Positions 1 to 9,202 of a DNA stretch of 64,000 nt are shown here, piece by piece. How positions within the stretch are numbered: position 1 is the stretch's first letter; every line of letters starts with the position of its first letter. The stretch covers positions 19,428-83,427 of the forward strand of contig JAEYOY010000014.1 in assembly GCA_023411215.1 (NCBI GenBank). Direction: 5' to 3'. Under the pieces are notes generated by a model. The model did no database searches and had not been told where the DNA came from. It worked only from the letters and a program-made list of their open reading frames with translations. Made by a program: the position numbers and the translations under genes. Origin of the DNA: Bacillota bacterium (GTDB taxonomy: Bacteria > Bacillota > Clostridia > Lachnospirales > Lachnospiraceae).

Positions 1-1329
1 CGCTGCCTGAGCAAGTAGGTTCAGATAATTCCAAGGTCTGTCAAAGTGAGGTTGGAAGAAGAAATCCACATATGCAAGGTCTTCAATTGTCATCCTATTC
101 TGAATAGCAAGAGACAATGTATTGGCAGACTGAGTAATATCATACTTGGACATAACCTGACCTCCGACAATCCGGTTGGAGCCTACCTCATATACCAATT
201 GCATTAAAAGTTCTTCCGTTGTAGGCATGAATTCCGGACGATAATTATCCTTCACAATAACAGAACGCACCTTCAGACCAAAAAAGTCGGCACTACCAAC
301 CGTAACTCCGGTGGATCCGATATTGTAACCAAAGAGATGAAGTCCTGAGGTTGACTGCGTTCCGCGGTATTTTACCTTCGGCTCTGCTATGTTTTTTCCG
401 ATCAACATACCCATTCGGACTGCATTAGTAGCCAACGGAATGTATGCCTGACCTCCGTTCGGATTATAATGTACTGCACAGCTGTCACCGGCAGCAAAGA
501 TATCTGGATTGCTGCTTCTCATGTACTCATCTACCACGATCGCTCCATTAGGCAGCATGTCTACCTTGCCCTTGAGAAGCTCATTGTTCGGGCGAAAACC
601 TACACATAGAATTACTAAATCCGTCTGATATTCACCCTTTGCTGTTACGACAGCCTTAACCTCGCCCTGTTCATTTGCAACAAAACGCTCTACTGACTGA
701 TTGAGTGCCAAGGAAATACCGCGATCCATAAGATCCTTTTCCAATACATCCGTAAATTCCTTGTCCAGATATTTATTCAGAATACGATCCAATCCATCAA
801 TTAAGGTTACCTCCTTACCGGATTCCCGGAAGGCTTCAACCAATTCGATGCCGATGTACCCTCCACCGACAATAACGACATTTTTTGCATCCTTCACCTT
901 ACTGATGATAACATTCGCCTGCTCATAATTCTTGCATAACAGAATATTTTTACTGTCTATTCCCGGAATGGGCGGAATAATCGGCCAGGATCCGGTGGTG
1001 TTCACCAGCTTATCATAGCTAACCTCCACCTCTTCACCGGTAATCAGATTCTCTGCGACCACCTTTTTTGCTTCTGTGTCGATGCTCTTAACATTATGTC
1101 TTATCTTGATTACTGCGCCTAAATTACCTAATTCATCAGGGCTTGAATAAAATAAACCGGTTGGATCCTTAACTACCCCTCCAACATATAAAGCAATACC
1201 ACAGGATAAGAAAGAAATATTATCGTTTCGTTCAAAAACAGTTACTTCTGCCTCCGGGTTCTCTCTTAAGATTGTCTTGACCGCAGCGGTCCCCGCATGA
1301 GTACATCCAATTACAACTACCTTCATCAT
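1..1329 (-). CDS. NADH oxidase-type FAD/NAD(P)-disulfide oxidoreductase (3' end cut by window edge)
   Basis: The 443 codons present are almost a full-length member of the NADH oxidase / CoA-disulfide reductase family, cytoplasmic flavoenzymes that oxidise NADH and reduce O2 or disulfides. The N-terminal FAD-binding fold starts at residue 4. The motif SCGIALY supplies the redox-active Cys43. A second nucleotide-binding motif VGGGYIGIE lies near residue 155, and AAGDSC is the C-terminal FAD contact. The end FFFQPHFDRPWNYLN is typical of the dimerisation domain. The start at 1329 is chosen because AAGGAG lies 7 bases upstream; 1326 is a second ATG. In an anaerobe the likely role is oxygen or thiol stress defence. 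Water-forming oxidase versus CoA-disulfide reductase cannot be decided here. Confidence 0.9.
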   Translation of the reverse strand, partial: MMKVVVIGCTHAGTAAVKTILRENPEAEVTVFERNDNISFLSCGIALYVGGVVKDPTGLFYSSPDELGNLGAVIKIRHNVKSIDTEAKKVVAENLITGEEVEVSYDKLVNTTGSWPIIPPIPGIDSKNILLCKNYEQANVIISKVKDAKNVVIVGGGYIGIELVEAFRESGKEVTLIDGLDRILNKYLDKEFTDVLEKDLMDRGISLALNQSVERFVANEQGEVKAVVTAKGEYQTDLVILCVGFRPNNELLKGKVDMLPNGAIVVDEYMRSSNPDIFAAGDSCAVHYNPNGGQAYIPLATNAVRMGMLIGKNIAEPKVKYRGTQSTSGLHLFGYNIGSTGVTVGSADFFGLKVRSVIVKDNYRPEFMPTTEELLMQLVYEVGSNRIVGGQVMSKYDITQSANTLSLAIQNRMTIEDLAYVDFFFQPHFDRPWNYLNLLAQAA

Positions 1330-1407
1330 TCAACAGCTCCTTTTCAATCTGAACTCTATGTGTTATGAGGCACATAGGCATCTCTTGTATATTAAATAAT
1401 ACCTTAT

Positions 1408-1436
1408 ATAGTAAATATACTTACAATATTGTACAA
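1408..1436 (-). promoter_or_regulatory. possible promoter of the NADH oxidase gene
   Basis: On the minus strand TTGTAC (1431-1436) and TACTAT (1408-1413) are 17 bases apart. The region is very AT-rich, so chance matches are common. The rest of the 276-base gap up to 1605 shows no gene. Confidence 0.35.
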
Positions 1437-1605
1437 TCTTAATCTGCATAGAATGCGATAAGAATAGATATATATTAATAATCATTACTATTATTATACC
1501 CTATTATATATTAGGATTGTTCCAAAATATATAGTAAATATCCATCATTTGATAAACGAATATATCTATATCTTTTGTTACAATTACCTAATAAACAGAC
1601 TTAAC

Positions 1606-2493
1606 TCATTTATCTGCTATGAATTTCAACCCCTTCTTTCGATCATAGGCTTCATTAAATAAAGTCGCACCAAGAATTAGGATGCCTCCAAAGATCTGTA
1701 ATAATGTCAACTTTTCACGGGTAAATAGCGCCGACATAAGTATCGCAGAGATTGGATCTATATAGCTAAGAACAGCCACTGTCTGTGCTTTAAGCAACTT
1801 CATCCCTGTGAAATACATCAAATAGGCTATGCCGGTGTGTAGTAATCCCATAATAATCAAAAATACAGCAGATCTCTTATCAATAGAAAATACATTGATC
1901 GTTTCCGTTACTAGAATATAAGGAAATAACACAATCGTAGCCGCACTAATTTGAATTAATGTTACTTCCAGGCCGGATAACCCTTTCAGATATTTATTGA
2001 GTATGACTACGCCGGCATATAATACCGCAGCAGCAAGACCGTAGCCAATCCCTATCATATGATTCTTTCCTTCACCTCCTCCTACTCCAACAATGAGAAA
2101 CATTCCACCGAGTGCAGCAAGGATACATCCAACCTTAACTAGTGTTACTCTTTCCTTCAGCAATAATGGTGATAAAAGCACTACAATAACAGGAGCAAAG
2201 TAATAACTTAATGTAGCATTGGCAATCGAGGTGAATTTATAAGCCTCAAACATCAAAATCCAATTGAACCCGATCCCCGCTCCGGATATGATCAAAAGCA
2301 GCAGATTTGGTTTAATCTTCTGCCAGGACATCTTTTCCTTTAATGCTTTACTCGCAAGCAACAAGAATATACTTCCGATTACTCCTCTCGTCAATGCAAT
2401 CTGCCCTGACGATAGCTGAATATTTCTTGATACAAGCCCTATACTTCCGAAAATCAACATAGCACTGAGATATATTAATTTTGATTTATTCAT
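1606..2493 (-). CDS. EamA/DMT-superfamily transporter
   Basis: A 295-residue polytopic membrane protein with about ten hydrophobic segments and an internal two-fold repeat, as in EamA (DUF6) drug/metabolite exporters. The second half contains the usual SYIDPISAILMSALF-type segment, and a short basic tail follows the last helix. The RBS AGGAG lies 6 bases before the ATG. Family members export amino acids or metabolites, and the substrate here is unknown. A second, divergent member of the family is encoded at 61322-62188. Both genes lie next to copies of the same hairpin repeat. Confidence 0.85.
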   Translation of the reverse strand: MNKSKLIYLSAMLIFGSIGLVSRNIQLSSGQIALTRGVIGSIFLLLASKALKEKMSWQKIKPNLLLLIISGAGIGFNWILMFEAYKFTSIANATLSYYFAPVIVVLLSPLLLKERVTLVKVGCILAALGGMFLIVGVGGGEGKNHMIGIGYGLAAAVLYAGVVILNKYLKGLSGLEVTLIQISAATIVLFPYILVTETINVFSIDKRSAVFLIIMGLLHTGIAYLMYFTGMKLLKAQTVAVLSYIDPISAILMSALFTREKLTLLQIFGGILILGATLFNEAYDRKKGLKFIADK

Positions 2494-2524
2494 CTATGTC
2501 TCCTAAAGTACCTCCTGGTTCGCC

Positions 2525-2634
2525 TATTCTGCATCTTCGATGCAGCTCAAAATTCGGAAGAACAAGATGTTTGCTCCAATGGGCAAACTTCGCGGTTCTT
2601 CCCGTGTGAAGATGCTTTTTCTTCACACTAACCT
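2525..2634. repeat. 110-bp three-hairpin repeat, copy 1
   Basis: This unit is repeated exactly, with no mismatch, at 2635-2744. It contains three inverted repeats: GCAT/ATGC around 2531; GGAAGAAC ... GTTCTTCC enclosing an inner GTTTGC/GCAAAC stem; and GTGTGAAG ... CTTCACAC. The same three-part order recurs near 61213-61310. No reading frame is conserved. Confidence 0.93.
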
Positions 2635-2744
2635 TATTCTGCATCTTCGATGCAGCTCAAAATTCGGAAGAACAAGATGTTTGCTCCAATGGGCAAACTT
2701 CGCGGTTCTTCCCGTGTGAAGATGCTTTTTCTTCACACTAACCT
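2635..2744. repeat. 110-bp three-hairpin repeat, copy 2
   Basis: Exact tandem copy of 2525-2634. Its last hairpin (GTGTGAAG 2714-2721, CTTCACAC 2731-2738) runs into the stop codon (2738-2740) of the 5'-nucleotidase gene, so the duplication abuts that gene's 3' end. Confidence 0.93.
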
Positions 2745-4786
2745 TGATGTTGCTGTCTACGTTTTTTAATCTGTTTGCTGTTCGTTTTCTTACCTTGATT
2801 ACTTCTTCGTCTTGTTCTCCTACGTCTCTTTCTTACCGTTATTCTTCGTATTATAAGCAGGATTAGGAGGAACAATACACCCGCGATGCAGTACACCGCT
2901 ATTCCAATATGGTTCGGATTACGTAGGACTGCGATAATACTTTTATCATGATCAATCACCTTTCTCTTATGAGTTGCCCCATAATAAGCTGGTATCTGTG
3001 AAACCCCATTCACCTTGTCGAAGGATTTCAAATATTGAACAACAGCATACCATTCCTTCAATTCTCTCTTACCCTTGCTCGTTGTCTCATATATGATATG
3101 CTTCTCAAAATCGGTAATGGTATTACCTTCTTTATCCTTGGGTACAATAGACATCAAACCATAGGACTTGTCTCCGACGATGGAAAGCATCTGGGCAGAA
3201 TAGAGATTGCATACTACCCGGTATAGCTTAGCATCTTCTATCTCTGTAAGAGAGCCATCCTCATTCACCAACTCTGCCTTCACCACTTTGTCAAAAATCA
3301 GCCTTTTGGGGTTAAAGGTAAAATTTACCCCTGACATATATAATTGTGCATCTGCCATCAGCGGAGTAATCGAGGCATCCACTTCACAGGCAGTCTTAAG
3401 CTCTTTTCCTGTTAAATATACACTGATTAGAGGATAACCAGGCTTTCCGTCAGCCCCTATCCCTAAAGAACTGATAGAGAAGGCATCGGCTGTCGTAACC
3501 TCTCCCGGGTAAATGGAATCCCGGATGGTCCCGCTAGGGACAATCGCCGCATCTACTGTAGTATAGTCCTCTCCCTCCGCCTTCTTAACAGCGTAAATAT
3601 AAGCGTCGCTAATCAGATTACCAATCGTTGCTTCCCCATGGATCATAGCAAGCTCCTCCGGAGTCTGAAATTGTATAGTAGAGGTTGTCACTATTTCATC
3701 GTATTCCATAGCAAAGCTGTCAAAATAATTACGCTGAACATGCTCCTTATATTCTGTGACCATCGCCTTAATGGAGCTATCATCAGAGAGGCTATCATCT
3801 ATGTGCTTCAGTTTATAGCTGTTCAGCTTCCAATTACCGGCTGTATCCGGGCTTAACTTAGCAATTCCAAGCTTCTTACCGTAACAGCCTACGCTTCCTA
3901 TTACCGTATTACCGATTATCTTAGGCTCTGACAACGTAGTATGAGTATGTCCGCTGATGATGAAATCGATATCCGGAACTCCTTTCGCCAGAAGCTCGTC
4001 CTCTGATTCCTTCGCCCTTGCCTTCGTACCGGAGTGAGATAAGCACAGGATGAAATCCACCTTTTCCTTTTCCTTTAATATTTTTACTACCCTTTTTGCT
4101 TGCTCTATTTCATCTGAGAAGGTAACCTCTGACATCGGAGCCATGGACGCCGATTCCTCCCCCATAACCCCGAATATACCTACTTTATAGCCATTTCTCT
4201 CAAGCACGGTGTAATCAGATACTCCATACTTCTCCATTGCTGTTTTTAGATTAGTCAGACTGTCAGACATAGCTCCAGAATCATCCACTGGAAATGCAAC
4301 ATTCGATTGAACTATGAACGGAAGCTTCTTCCCGCTCCCTACAGCTGTAGTAAGATAGGCTGTTAAACCTCTGGGACGATAATCGAATTCATGATTACCC
4401 AGAGTGGTAACATCATACCCCATGGCCCCCAGCAGCACTAGGCTGGGTGCGTCAGTTTCGAATACAGTCTGGAATGGTGTACCCATGGAGAAATCTCCGC
4501 CGTCTGCCACAATGGCTCCTGGGTCAATCTCCTTTTCGGTATCGATCGCAGTTTTTAATCTGGCATATCCTCCATAGAAGGCCGCCTTACCATCCTCCAT
4601 GGTCTGAAACGGTAGCAGATTATCGTGCAGATCATGGGTAAATAGTATCGTGATACCCTTTTCTTTCTTAGCAGCCTCTACGACCGGAGCCTTCGTTGTG
4701 AAAGGCAGCAAGGCTAGTACAACCGCTAATAATATGATGAAGCGGCGCTTTGATCTGAGGCCGAATTCCTTCCACACTCTTAACAT
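2738..4786 (-). CDS. membrane-anchored 5'-nucleotidase / UDP-sugar hydrolase family metallophosphoesterase
   Basis: From the start at 4786 the protein has 682 residues: a basic N-terminus and signal peptide (about 1-38), then a calcineurin-like phosphoesterase domain. Metal-ligand motifs visible are THDLHDN (D52, H54), DGGD, GNHEFDY and SGHTHT. A 5'-nucleotidase C-terminal domain follows, then a transmembrane helix near residues 625-645 and a very basic tail rich in KR. It is expected to hydrolyse nucleotides or UDP-sugars outside the cell while anchored at both stages of export. The start is uncertain: an in-frame GTG at 4876 and an ATG at 4828 also exist, but 4786 gives a normal signal peptide and has GGGGGA just upstream. 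The stop codon lies inside a repeat. Confidence 0.85.
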   Translation of the reverse strand: MLRVWKEFGLRSKRRFIILLAVVLALLPFTTKAPVVEAAKKEKGITILFTHDLHDNLLPFQTMEDGKAAFYGGYARLKTAIDTEKEIDPGAIVADGGDFSMGTPFQTVFETDAPSLVLLGAMGYDVTTLGNHEFDYRPRGLTAYLTTAVGSGKKLPFIVQSNVAFPVDDSGAMSDSLTNLKTAMEKYGVSDYTVLERNGYKVGIFGVMGEESASMAPMSEVTFSDEIEQAKRVVKILKEKEKVDFILCLSHSGTKARAKESEDELLAKGVPDIDFIISGHTHTTLSEPKIIGNTVIGSVGCYGKKLGIAKLSPDTAGNWKLNSYKLKHIDDSLSDDSSIKAMVTEYKEHVQRNYFDSFAMEYDEIVTTSTIQFQTPEELAMIHGEATIGNLISDAYIYAVKKAEGEDYTTVDAAIVPSGTIRDSIYPGEVTTADAFSISSLGIGADGKPGYPLISVYLTGKELKTACEVDASITPLMADAQLYMSGVNFTFNPKRLIFDKVVKAELVNEDGSLTEIEDAKLYRVVCNLYSAQMLSIVGDKSYGLMSIVPKDKEGNTITDFEKHIIYETTSKGKRELKEWYAVVQYLKSFDKVNGVSQIPAYYGATHKRKVIDHDKSIIAVLRNPNHIGIAVYCIAGVLFLLILLIIRRITVRKRRRRTRRRSNQGKKTNSKQIKKRRQQHQG

Positions 4787-4922
4787 ACTCTTTCCCCCAT
4801 CCTTCTTCCGTAATTCCACACGAAGCATTACATGCCTGCCCTCTGTGTTAGTTTTTTCCAAGTGTGTCTTCTGCACTTTGATTACTTAGGCATAAGTCTA
4901 TAAGATAACGCTTAGCGGTATC

Positions 4923-7064
4923 CTATTCTATCAACTCTAACCTTATCTTAAAGCTTATGCTCCTGGTTGTCTCCATAGTATCGAATTGAATAATATAGCT
5001 GGATATCTCTTCATTAATACCGACAATCTTTCCGGTACCGAATACACTATGACGTATGGTATCTCCGATCTGAAGCCGGATGTTTTTTCCTGATATCCTT
5101 CGCTCATTCTGCTCAATATAGAAACAGGCATCACCGACCAGTCTCTCCTCCAGCTCCACAGTATAATTAAGGTATGCCTTCTCAACATTAAAGATAAAAC
5201 GGGAGGGATAACGATAGGAGCCGTCATAATTAACCCCTTCCGCATCACTTAGGAACAAAGCACGTTCTGCTCTGGTATAAGCTACATAAGCGAGTCTTCG
5301 CTCCTCCTCCAGCTTATCCTCCGTATCCACATACTTACTGGGAAATATACCTTCGTTCAGGCCACAGACGAACACATATGGAAATTCCAATCCCTTGGCA
5401 TTGTGAATGGTCATCATCTGAACCGCATCACTCTTCTCCTTCTGATCCAGATTCGTATATAAGGAGATCCTGTCCAGGTAATCGGGCAGGGAGCACTCCT
5501 CCCCGGCATCCCGTTCATATTCAAAGATAGACTGCTTCAATTCTGCCAAGTTATCTAATCGCTCCTGCTCTCCGTTGGTCCGAAGTAGTGCTTCATAACC
5601 GCTCTCATTTAAGATATTCGTGAGCAATTCCGATAATTTCATTGTCTCATATACAGCTCTCTGCTTCTCTATCAGTTGAATAAAGACCTTGGCCTGGGTC
5701 TTGGCAAACACCTCTTCATTCTGATTTTGCTGTATGGCCTGGTATAAGGTACAGTTATTCTTATCTGCATATTCCTTTAGATAAGCCATTCTTTTCTCGC
5801 CGATATTCCTCTTAGGCAGATTCACAATTCGTGTAAAGGAGATGTCATCTCCATTCGCTACCATGCGTAGATAGCATAAGACATCCTTAATCTCCTTCCG
5901 CTTATAGAATTCAATGCCTGAGTAAATGGTGTATTGAATCTTGCGCTTTATGAATACCTCTTCAAAGCTCCTTGAGATAAAATGAGATCGATATAAAATT
6001 GCGATATCCCGGAGCTTTCTTCCGCCTTCTACGATTGTAGCAATCTTACCGGCGATCCATTCTGCCTCCTCGCCTGTCGTCTTTGCATGGTGATAGATAA
6101 CCGGAAGCTCGGTCTGATTGATTGCAATCAACTTCTTGTCTAATCTCTTCTTATTCTTCGTGATAAGAGAATTCGAAGCATTGATGATGTTTGGAGTGGA
6201 ACGATAATTCTTATCCATTACGATTGTCTTAGCACTCGGATACTCCTTATCATAATTAAGAATATATTCTACTCTGGCACCTCTCCAGGAATAGATGGTC
6301 TGGTCAGGGTCTCCGACAATAAATAAATTATGATGGTAATCACTAAGTATTTGTGCCAGACGATATTGTCTCACATTCACATCCTGAAATTCATCAACCA
6401 TGATGTATTCCAGACGCTGCTGCCATTTGCTGCGAATATCCTCATACTGTTCAAAGATATACAGGACGAAGTTAATCAAATCATCAAAATCCAGTGCGAA
6501 GCATTTCTTTTGTTCGTATAGATATCGATAGAATATTGCATCCTCCTGATTTTTCGCATGACGGAACTTATCCTTCAGCTCTTCATGATCCGTGTTCAGA
6601 AGATCAAGTATATACGACTCCCGATTCTTACGCTCTGTGAAACGATCAATCAGCGTCGGAAAGGTAAAGTTCTTCGAATTCAGCCCCATATCCTCAAAGA
6701 TGGTATGTAGTATAGAATTCACATCCTCCGTATCCAGGATGATGAAATTCTTCGGATAATGTAAGACATGAATGTCCTCCTTCAGCACCTGCACACAAAA
6801 ACCATGAAAGGTACTGATATAACCGGTATCATTATCTCCAATCATGCTGCGGATACGTCGTTTCATCTCATTGGCTGCTTTATTCGTAAAGGTCACACAG
6901 AGAATATTCGAAGTGGCGATTCCAAGTTCATTTACTAGATAAGCAAAGCGGTGGGTTAGGGCTCTCGTCTTGCCAGAACCTGCTCCTGCGATAACCCGCA
7001 CATAACCCTCTGTGGTCGTCACAGCCTGTCTCTGCTCTTCATTCAATCCCTCTAATAGCTCCAT
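4923..7064 (-). CDS. UvrD/PcrA-like superfamily 1A DNA helicase
   Basis: A 713-residue ATP-dependent 3'-5' helicase. Visible motifs in order are the Q motif GLNEEQRQAV (6-15), Walker A AGAGSGKT (26-33), VTFTNKAA (motif Ia), DEFQD (224-228, Walker B), GDPDQTIYSWRG (251-262, motif III), NYRST (motif IV), MTIHNAKGLEF (motif V) and VAYTRAE (motif VI). The C-terminal 60 residues form a small GDTIRHSVFGTGKI domain seen at the end of PcrA proteins. Length and motifs fit PcrA/UvrD used in repair and removal of RecA or RNA polymerase. RBS AGGAGG is 7 bases before the ATG. The gene may be one of several SF1 helicases in the genome, so no symbol is given. Confidence 0.93.
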   Translation of the reverse strand: MELLEGLNEEQRQAVTTTEGYVRVIAGAGSGKTRALTHRFAYLVNELGIATSNILCVTFTNKAANEMKRRIRSMIGDNDTGYISTFHGFCVQVLKEDIHVLHYPKNFIILDTEDVNSILHTIFEDMGLNSKNFTFPTLIDRFTERKNRESYILDLLNTDHEELKDKFRHAKNQEDAIFYRYLYEQKKCFALDFDDLINFVLYIFEQYEDIRSKWQQRLEYIMVDEFQDVNVRQYRLAQILSDYHHNLFIVGDPDQTIYSWRGARVEYILNYDKEYPSAKTIVMDKNYRSTPNIINASNSLITKNKKRLDKKLIAINQTELPVIYHHAKTTGEEAEWIAGKIATIVEGGRKLRDIAILYRSHFISRSFEEVFIKRKIQYTIYSGIEFYKRKEIKDVLCYLRMVANGDDISFTRIVNLPKRNIGEKRMAYLKEYADKNNCTLYQAIQQNQNEEVFAKTQAKVFIQLIEKQRAVYETMKLSELLTNILNESGYEALLRTNGEQERLDNLAELKQSIFEYERDAGEECSLPDYLDRISLYTNLDQKEKSDAVQMMTIHNAKGLEFPYVFVCGLNEGIFPSKYVDTEDKLEEERRLAYVAYTRAERALFLSDAEGVNYDGSYRYPSRFIFNVEKAYLNYTVELEERLVGDACFYIEQNERRISGKNIRLQIGDTIRHSVFGTGKIVGINEEISSYIIQFDTMETTRSISFKIRLELIE

Positions 7065-7170
7065 ATCCGTGCCTCCTATATCAGTAATCTTTATCTATTC
7101 ATTCTAGCATACATACGTTCGTGCTTCAACCAAATTGTAAAGCTCAGTATCACATCCAAACAAGATAACA

Positions 7171-7219
7171 TAAAAAGCCCAATCACGGGTACAGTCAATT
7201 CGTATCTCCGGATTGGGCT
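7171..7219 (-). terminator. intrinsic terminator of the lactonase gene
   Basis: AGCCCAATC (7176-7184) pairs perfectly with GATTGGGCT (7211-7219). On the minus strand the stem is followed by TTTTTA, directly downstream of the gene ending at 7243. Confidence 0.75.
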
Positions 7220-7242
7220 ATATATTGATACTAATTAACACT

Positions 7243-8271
7243 CTATAGAGGTGTTACTATCTGGACAATTCCACTTGGCTTGTTAAATTCAAGAACAAGT
7301 ATTTCTTGTGTTAGCTCACCGGTTATCTCATCGATAGCAAAGGCTACTACATTATTGGAAAACTGATTACAGATGATTAAATATTCATTTCGATCCGTCA
7401 AAATCATATGACGAGGATGCTTACCTGCACAGGAATAGTCTGTAATCCACTCTAATTTTCCCTCGGAATCTACAAGGAATTGGGTAATGGTATCTGCACC
7501 ACGATTTGCTGCATATAAGTATCTACCGTCCTTTGAGATGCATAGGGTAGAACAATTACTTGTCCCCTGATAATTAGTCTGTAATGTCGATATCCGTTGT
7601 AGAAGCTTATTACCCTTACATTGATATACGAATATTTCATTGGAATATTCCGTGATCACATACAATAGGGTTTCATCTCCAGAGTAGACGGCGTGCCTTG
7701 GACCGACTCCCTCCGGCATAACAAATCTCTCGAATAAGACCGGTATACCATCCTTAAGCTCATAGGTGATAAGCTCATCGAGGGCAATGTTAACCGTTAA
7801 CAGCTTGTCCTCCCTGGCATTCAGTAATACACAATGAGCTCGAGTTAATGATCTACCATTTGGCGACGGCTGAATTTCACTATAGATTATATTACCAAAG
7901 CGTTCCTCATCTACTCGAACCCCGAAGACCGTTCCCGTTGAGTAACAGGCGCCGTATAAGGTCCGATGCTTCGGTGAATAGGTAATATGACATAGGTTGC
8001 CACCTTCCAGCTTTTTGTGATCGAGGAGCGAATACACCTCATTACTTCTCTTCAATAAATAAATAATACAGTATTCGTCAATCTCTGTAACAGTAAAAAG
8101 ATAATCATCCCATCGGCATACAAAACTGGCCTGTTCAATCTTAGTCTGCCAAAGCTTATGTACATTACCTTCCTTATCAAGTCGATAACCTGCTACCGTT
8201 TCCTCCATAGCTGTACCATATCCTGATATTACAAAATCGACTGTCCCGATCTGATCTCTTAATTCGTCCAT
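7243..8271 (-). CDS. lactonase family protein (seven-bladed beta-propeller, Pgl-like)
   Basis: A 342-residue soluble protein of the YbhE / 6-phosphogluconolactonase beta-propeller family. Recognisable stretches are YGACYSTGTV, GPRHAVYSGDE, RYLYAANRGADTI and KHPRHMILTDRNEYLIICNQ, each part of a propeller blade. These enzymes hydrolyse 6-phosphogluconolactone or related sugar lactones in the cytoplasm. No glucose-6-phosphate dehydrogenase gene is nearby, so the substrate is open. RBS AAGGAG lies 6 bases before the ATG at 8271. A clear terminator follows the gene. Confidence 0.82.
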   Translation of the reverse strand: MDELRDQIGTVDFVISGYGTAMEETVAGYRLDKEGNVHKLWQTKIEQASFVCRWDDYLFTVTEIDEYCIIYLLKRSNEVYSLLDHKKLEGGNLCHITYSPKHRTLYGACYSTGTVFGVRVDEERFGNIIYSEIQPSPNGRSLTRAHCVLLNAREDKLLTVNIALDELITYELKDGIPVLFERFVMPEGVGPRHAVYSGDETLLYVITEYSNEIFVYQCKGNKLLQRISTLQTNYQGTSNCSTLCISKDGRYLYAANRGADTITQFLVDSEGKLEWITDYSCAGKHPRHMILTDRNEYLIICNQFSNNVVAFAIDEITGELTQEILVLEFNKPSGIVQIVTPL

Positions 8272-8372
8272 TCATGACTCCTTTTACAATCGAATAACCA
8301 TGCCTTTCTCATAACTACTCCTGGCAGATCATCTTTCTTTATAAAGATAGCTTTTATCGATCCCTTCAATGT

Positions 8373-9056
8373 TTAAAGAAGCTGATACAAATCCGTGAGA
8401 CTATGTATCTCATAATCGACTTTAATCTCCGTTTCATTCTTTAGCAGGATGGGATTGTACCAACAGGTCTTAATTCCTGCATTGTTGCCGCCCTTAATAT
8501 CGGAGGATAAAGAATCTCCGATGATTAGTGCCTTGTCTGCTTCAAAATCCGGTATTCTGCAAAAACAATAATCAAAATACTCCTTCATTGGCTTCTGATA
8601 ACCAGTCGCCTCCGATACAAAGATCTGCTTCATATAACGGTCAAGTCCGGAATCCTTTAATCTTCTCATCTGAGTAGAGGTTACCCCATTTGTAACAATG
8701 TAAAGCTCATAACGAGAGTAAAGATACTCCACTACCTCTTTTGCATGAGGTATCATTATATGTTGCTGACCGAGAATGTCTTGATATACATCCTCAAACA
8801 AGATCCCGTCATCCGATATCCCAATCTCTTTAAATAAAAGCCCAAAGCGGGAATAGATTACCGCCTTTCGATCCATCAACCCTTGCTCATACTTCTTCCA
8901 TAAGCCAATATTAATTCGTTCGTAGGTCCTTCGAACCTCCTCATTCAAGGGGTAACCGTGCTGTAAGAAAGCTAACTCCAGGGCAATCCTCTCACCGGCA
9001 GTGAAATCAAACAGTGTATTATCTGCGTCAAAAAGTAAGGTCTGAAACTGCTGCAT
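8373..9056 (-). CDS. HAD-superfamily phosphatase, YjjG-type noncanonical pyrimidine nucleotidase
   Basis: A 227-residue HAD subfamily IA hydrolase. The nucleophile motif is DADNTLFDF (D10 nucleophile, D12 acid/base); a Thr in IVTNGVT gives motif II; K in YQKPMKEYF is motif III; GDSLSSDIKGG is motif IV. DADNT with an Asn, instead of DxDGT, is characteristic of the YjjG/YfnB group, which dephosphorylates nucleotides such as dUMP and damaged pyrimidine nucleotides. RBS AGGAAGAG precedes the ATG. The gene follows hypE on the same strand without a visible terminator between them, so some read-through from the hydrogenase operon is possible. Confidence 0.85.
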   Translation of the reverse strand: MQQFQTLLFDADNTLFDFTAGERIALELAFLQHGYPLNEEVRRTYERINIGLWKKYEQGLMDRKAVIYSRFGLLFKEIGISDDGILFEDVYQDILGQQHIMIPHAKEVVEYLYSRYELYIVTNGVTSTQMRRLKDSGLDRYMKQIFVSEATGYQKPMKEYFDYCFCRIPDFEADKALIIGDSLSSDIKGGNNAGIKTCWYNPILLKNETEIKVDYEIHSLTDLYQLL

Positions 9057-9089
9057 GTTCTCTTCCTTTCTATTGTATATTCTTCTCCA

Positions 9090-9118
9090 AGTATATCCTT
9101 TGAAAGGAACTTAGTAAA
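9090..9118 (-). promoter_or_regulatory. possible promoter of the HAD phosphatase gene
   Basis: TTTACT (9113-9118) and TATACT (9090-9095) on the minus strand are 17 bases apart, 34 bases before the start codon. The 146-base gap after hypE holds no gene. Confidence 0.4.
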
Positions 9119-9202
9119 GACTGATTTGATACATGTATTGCAGCTTCATTACAGGGTGCTAATGAGCATGATGATGTATTCCTGATATTTTCTTGAGAGT
9201 TA

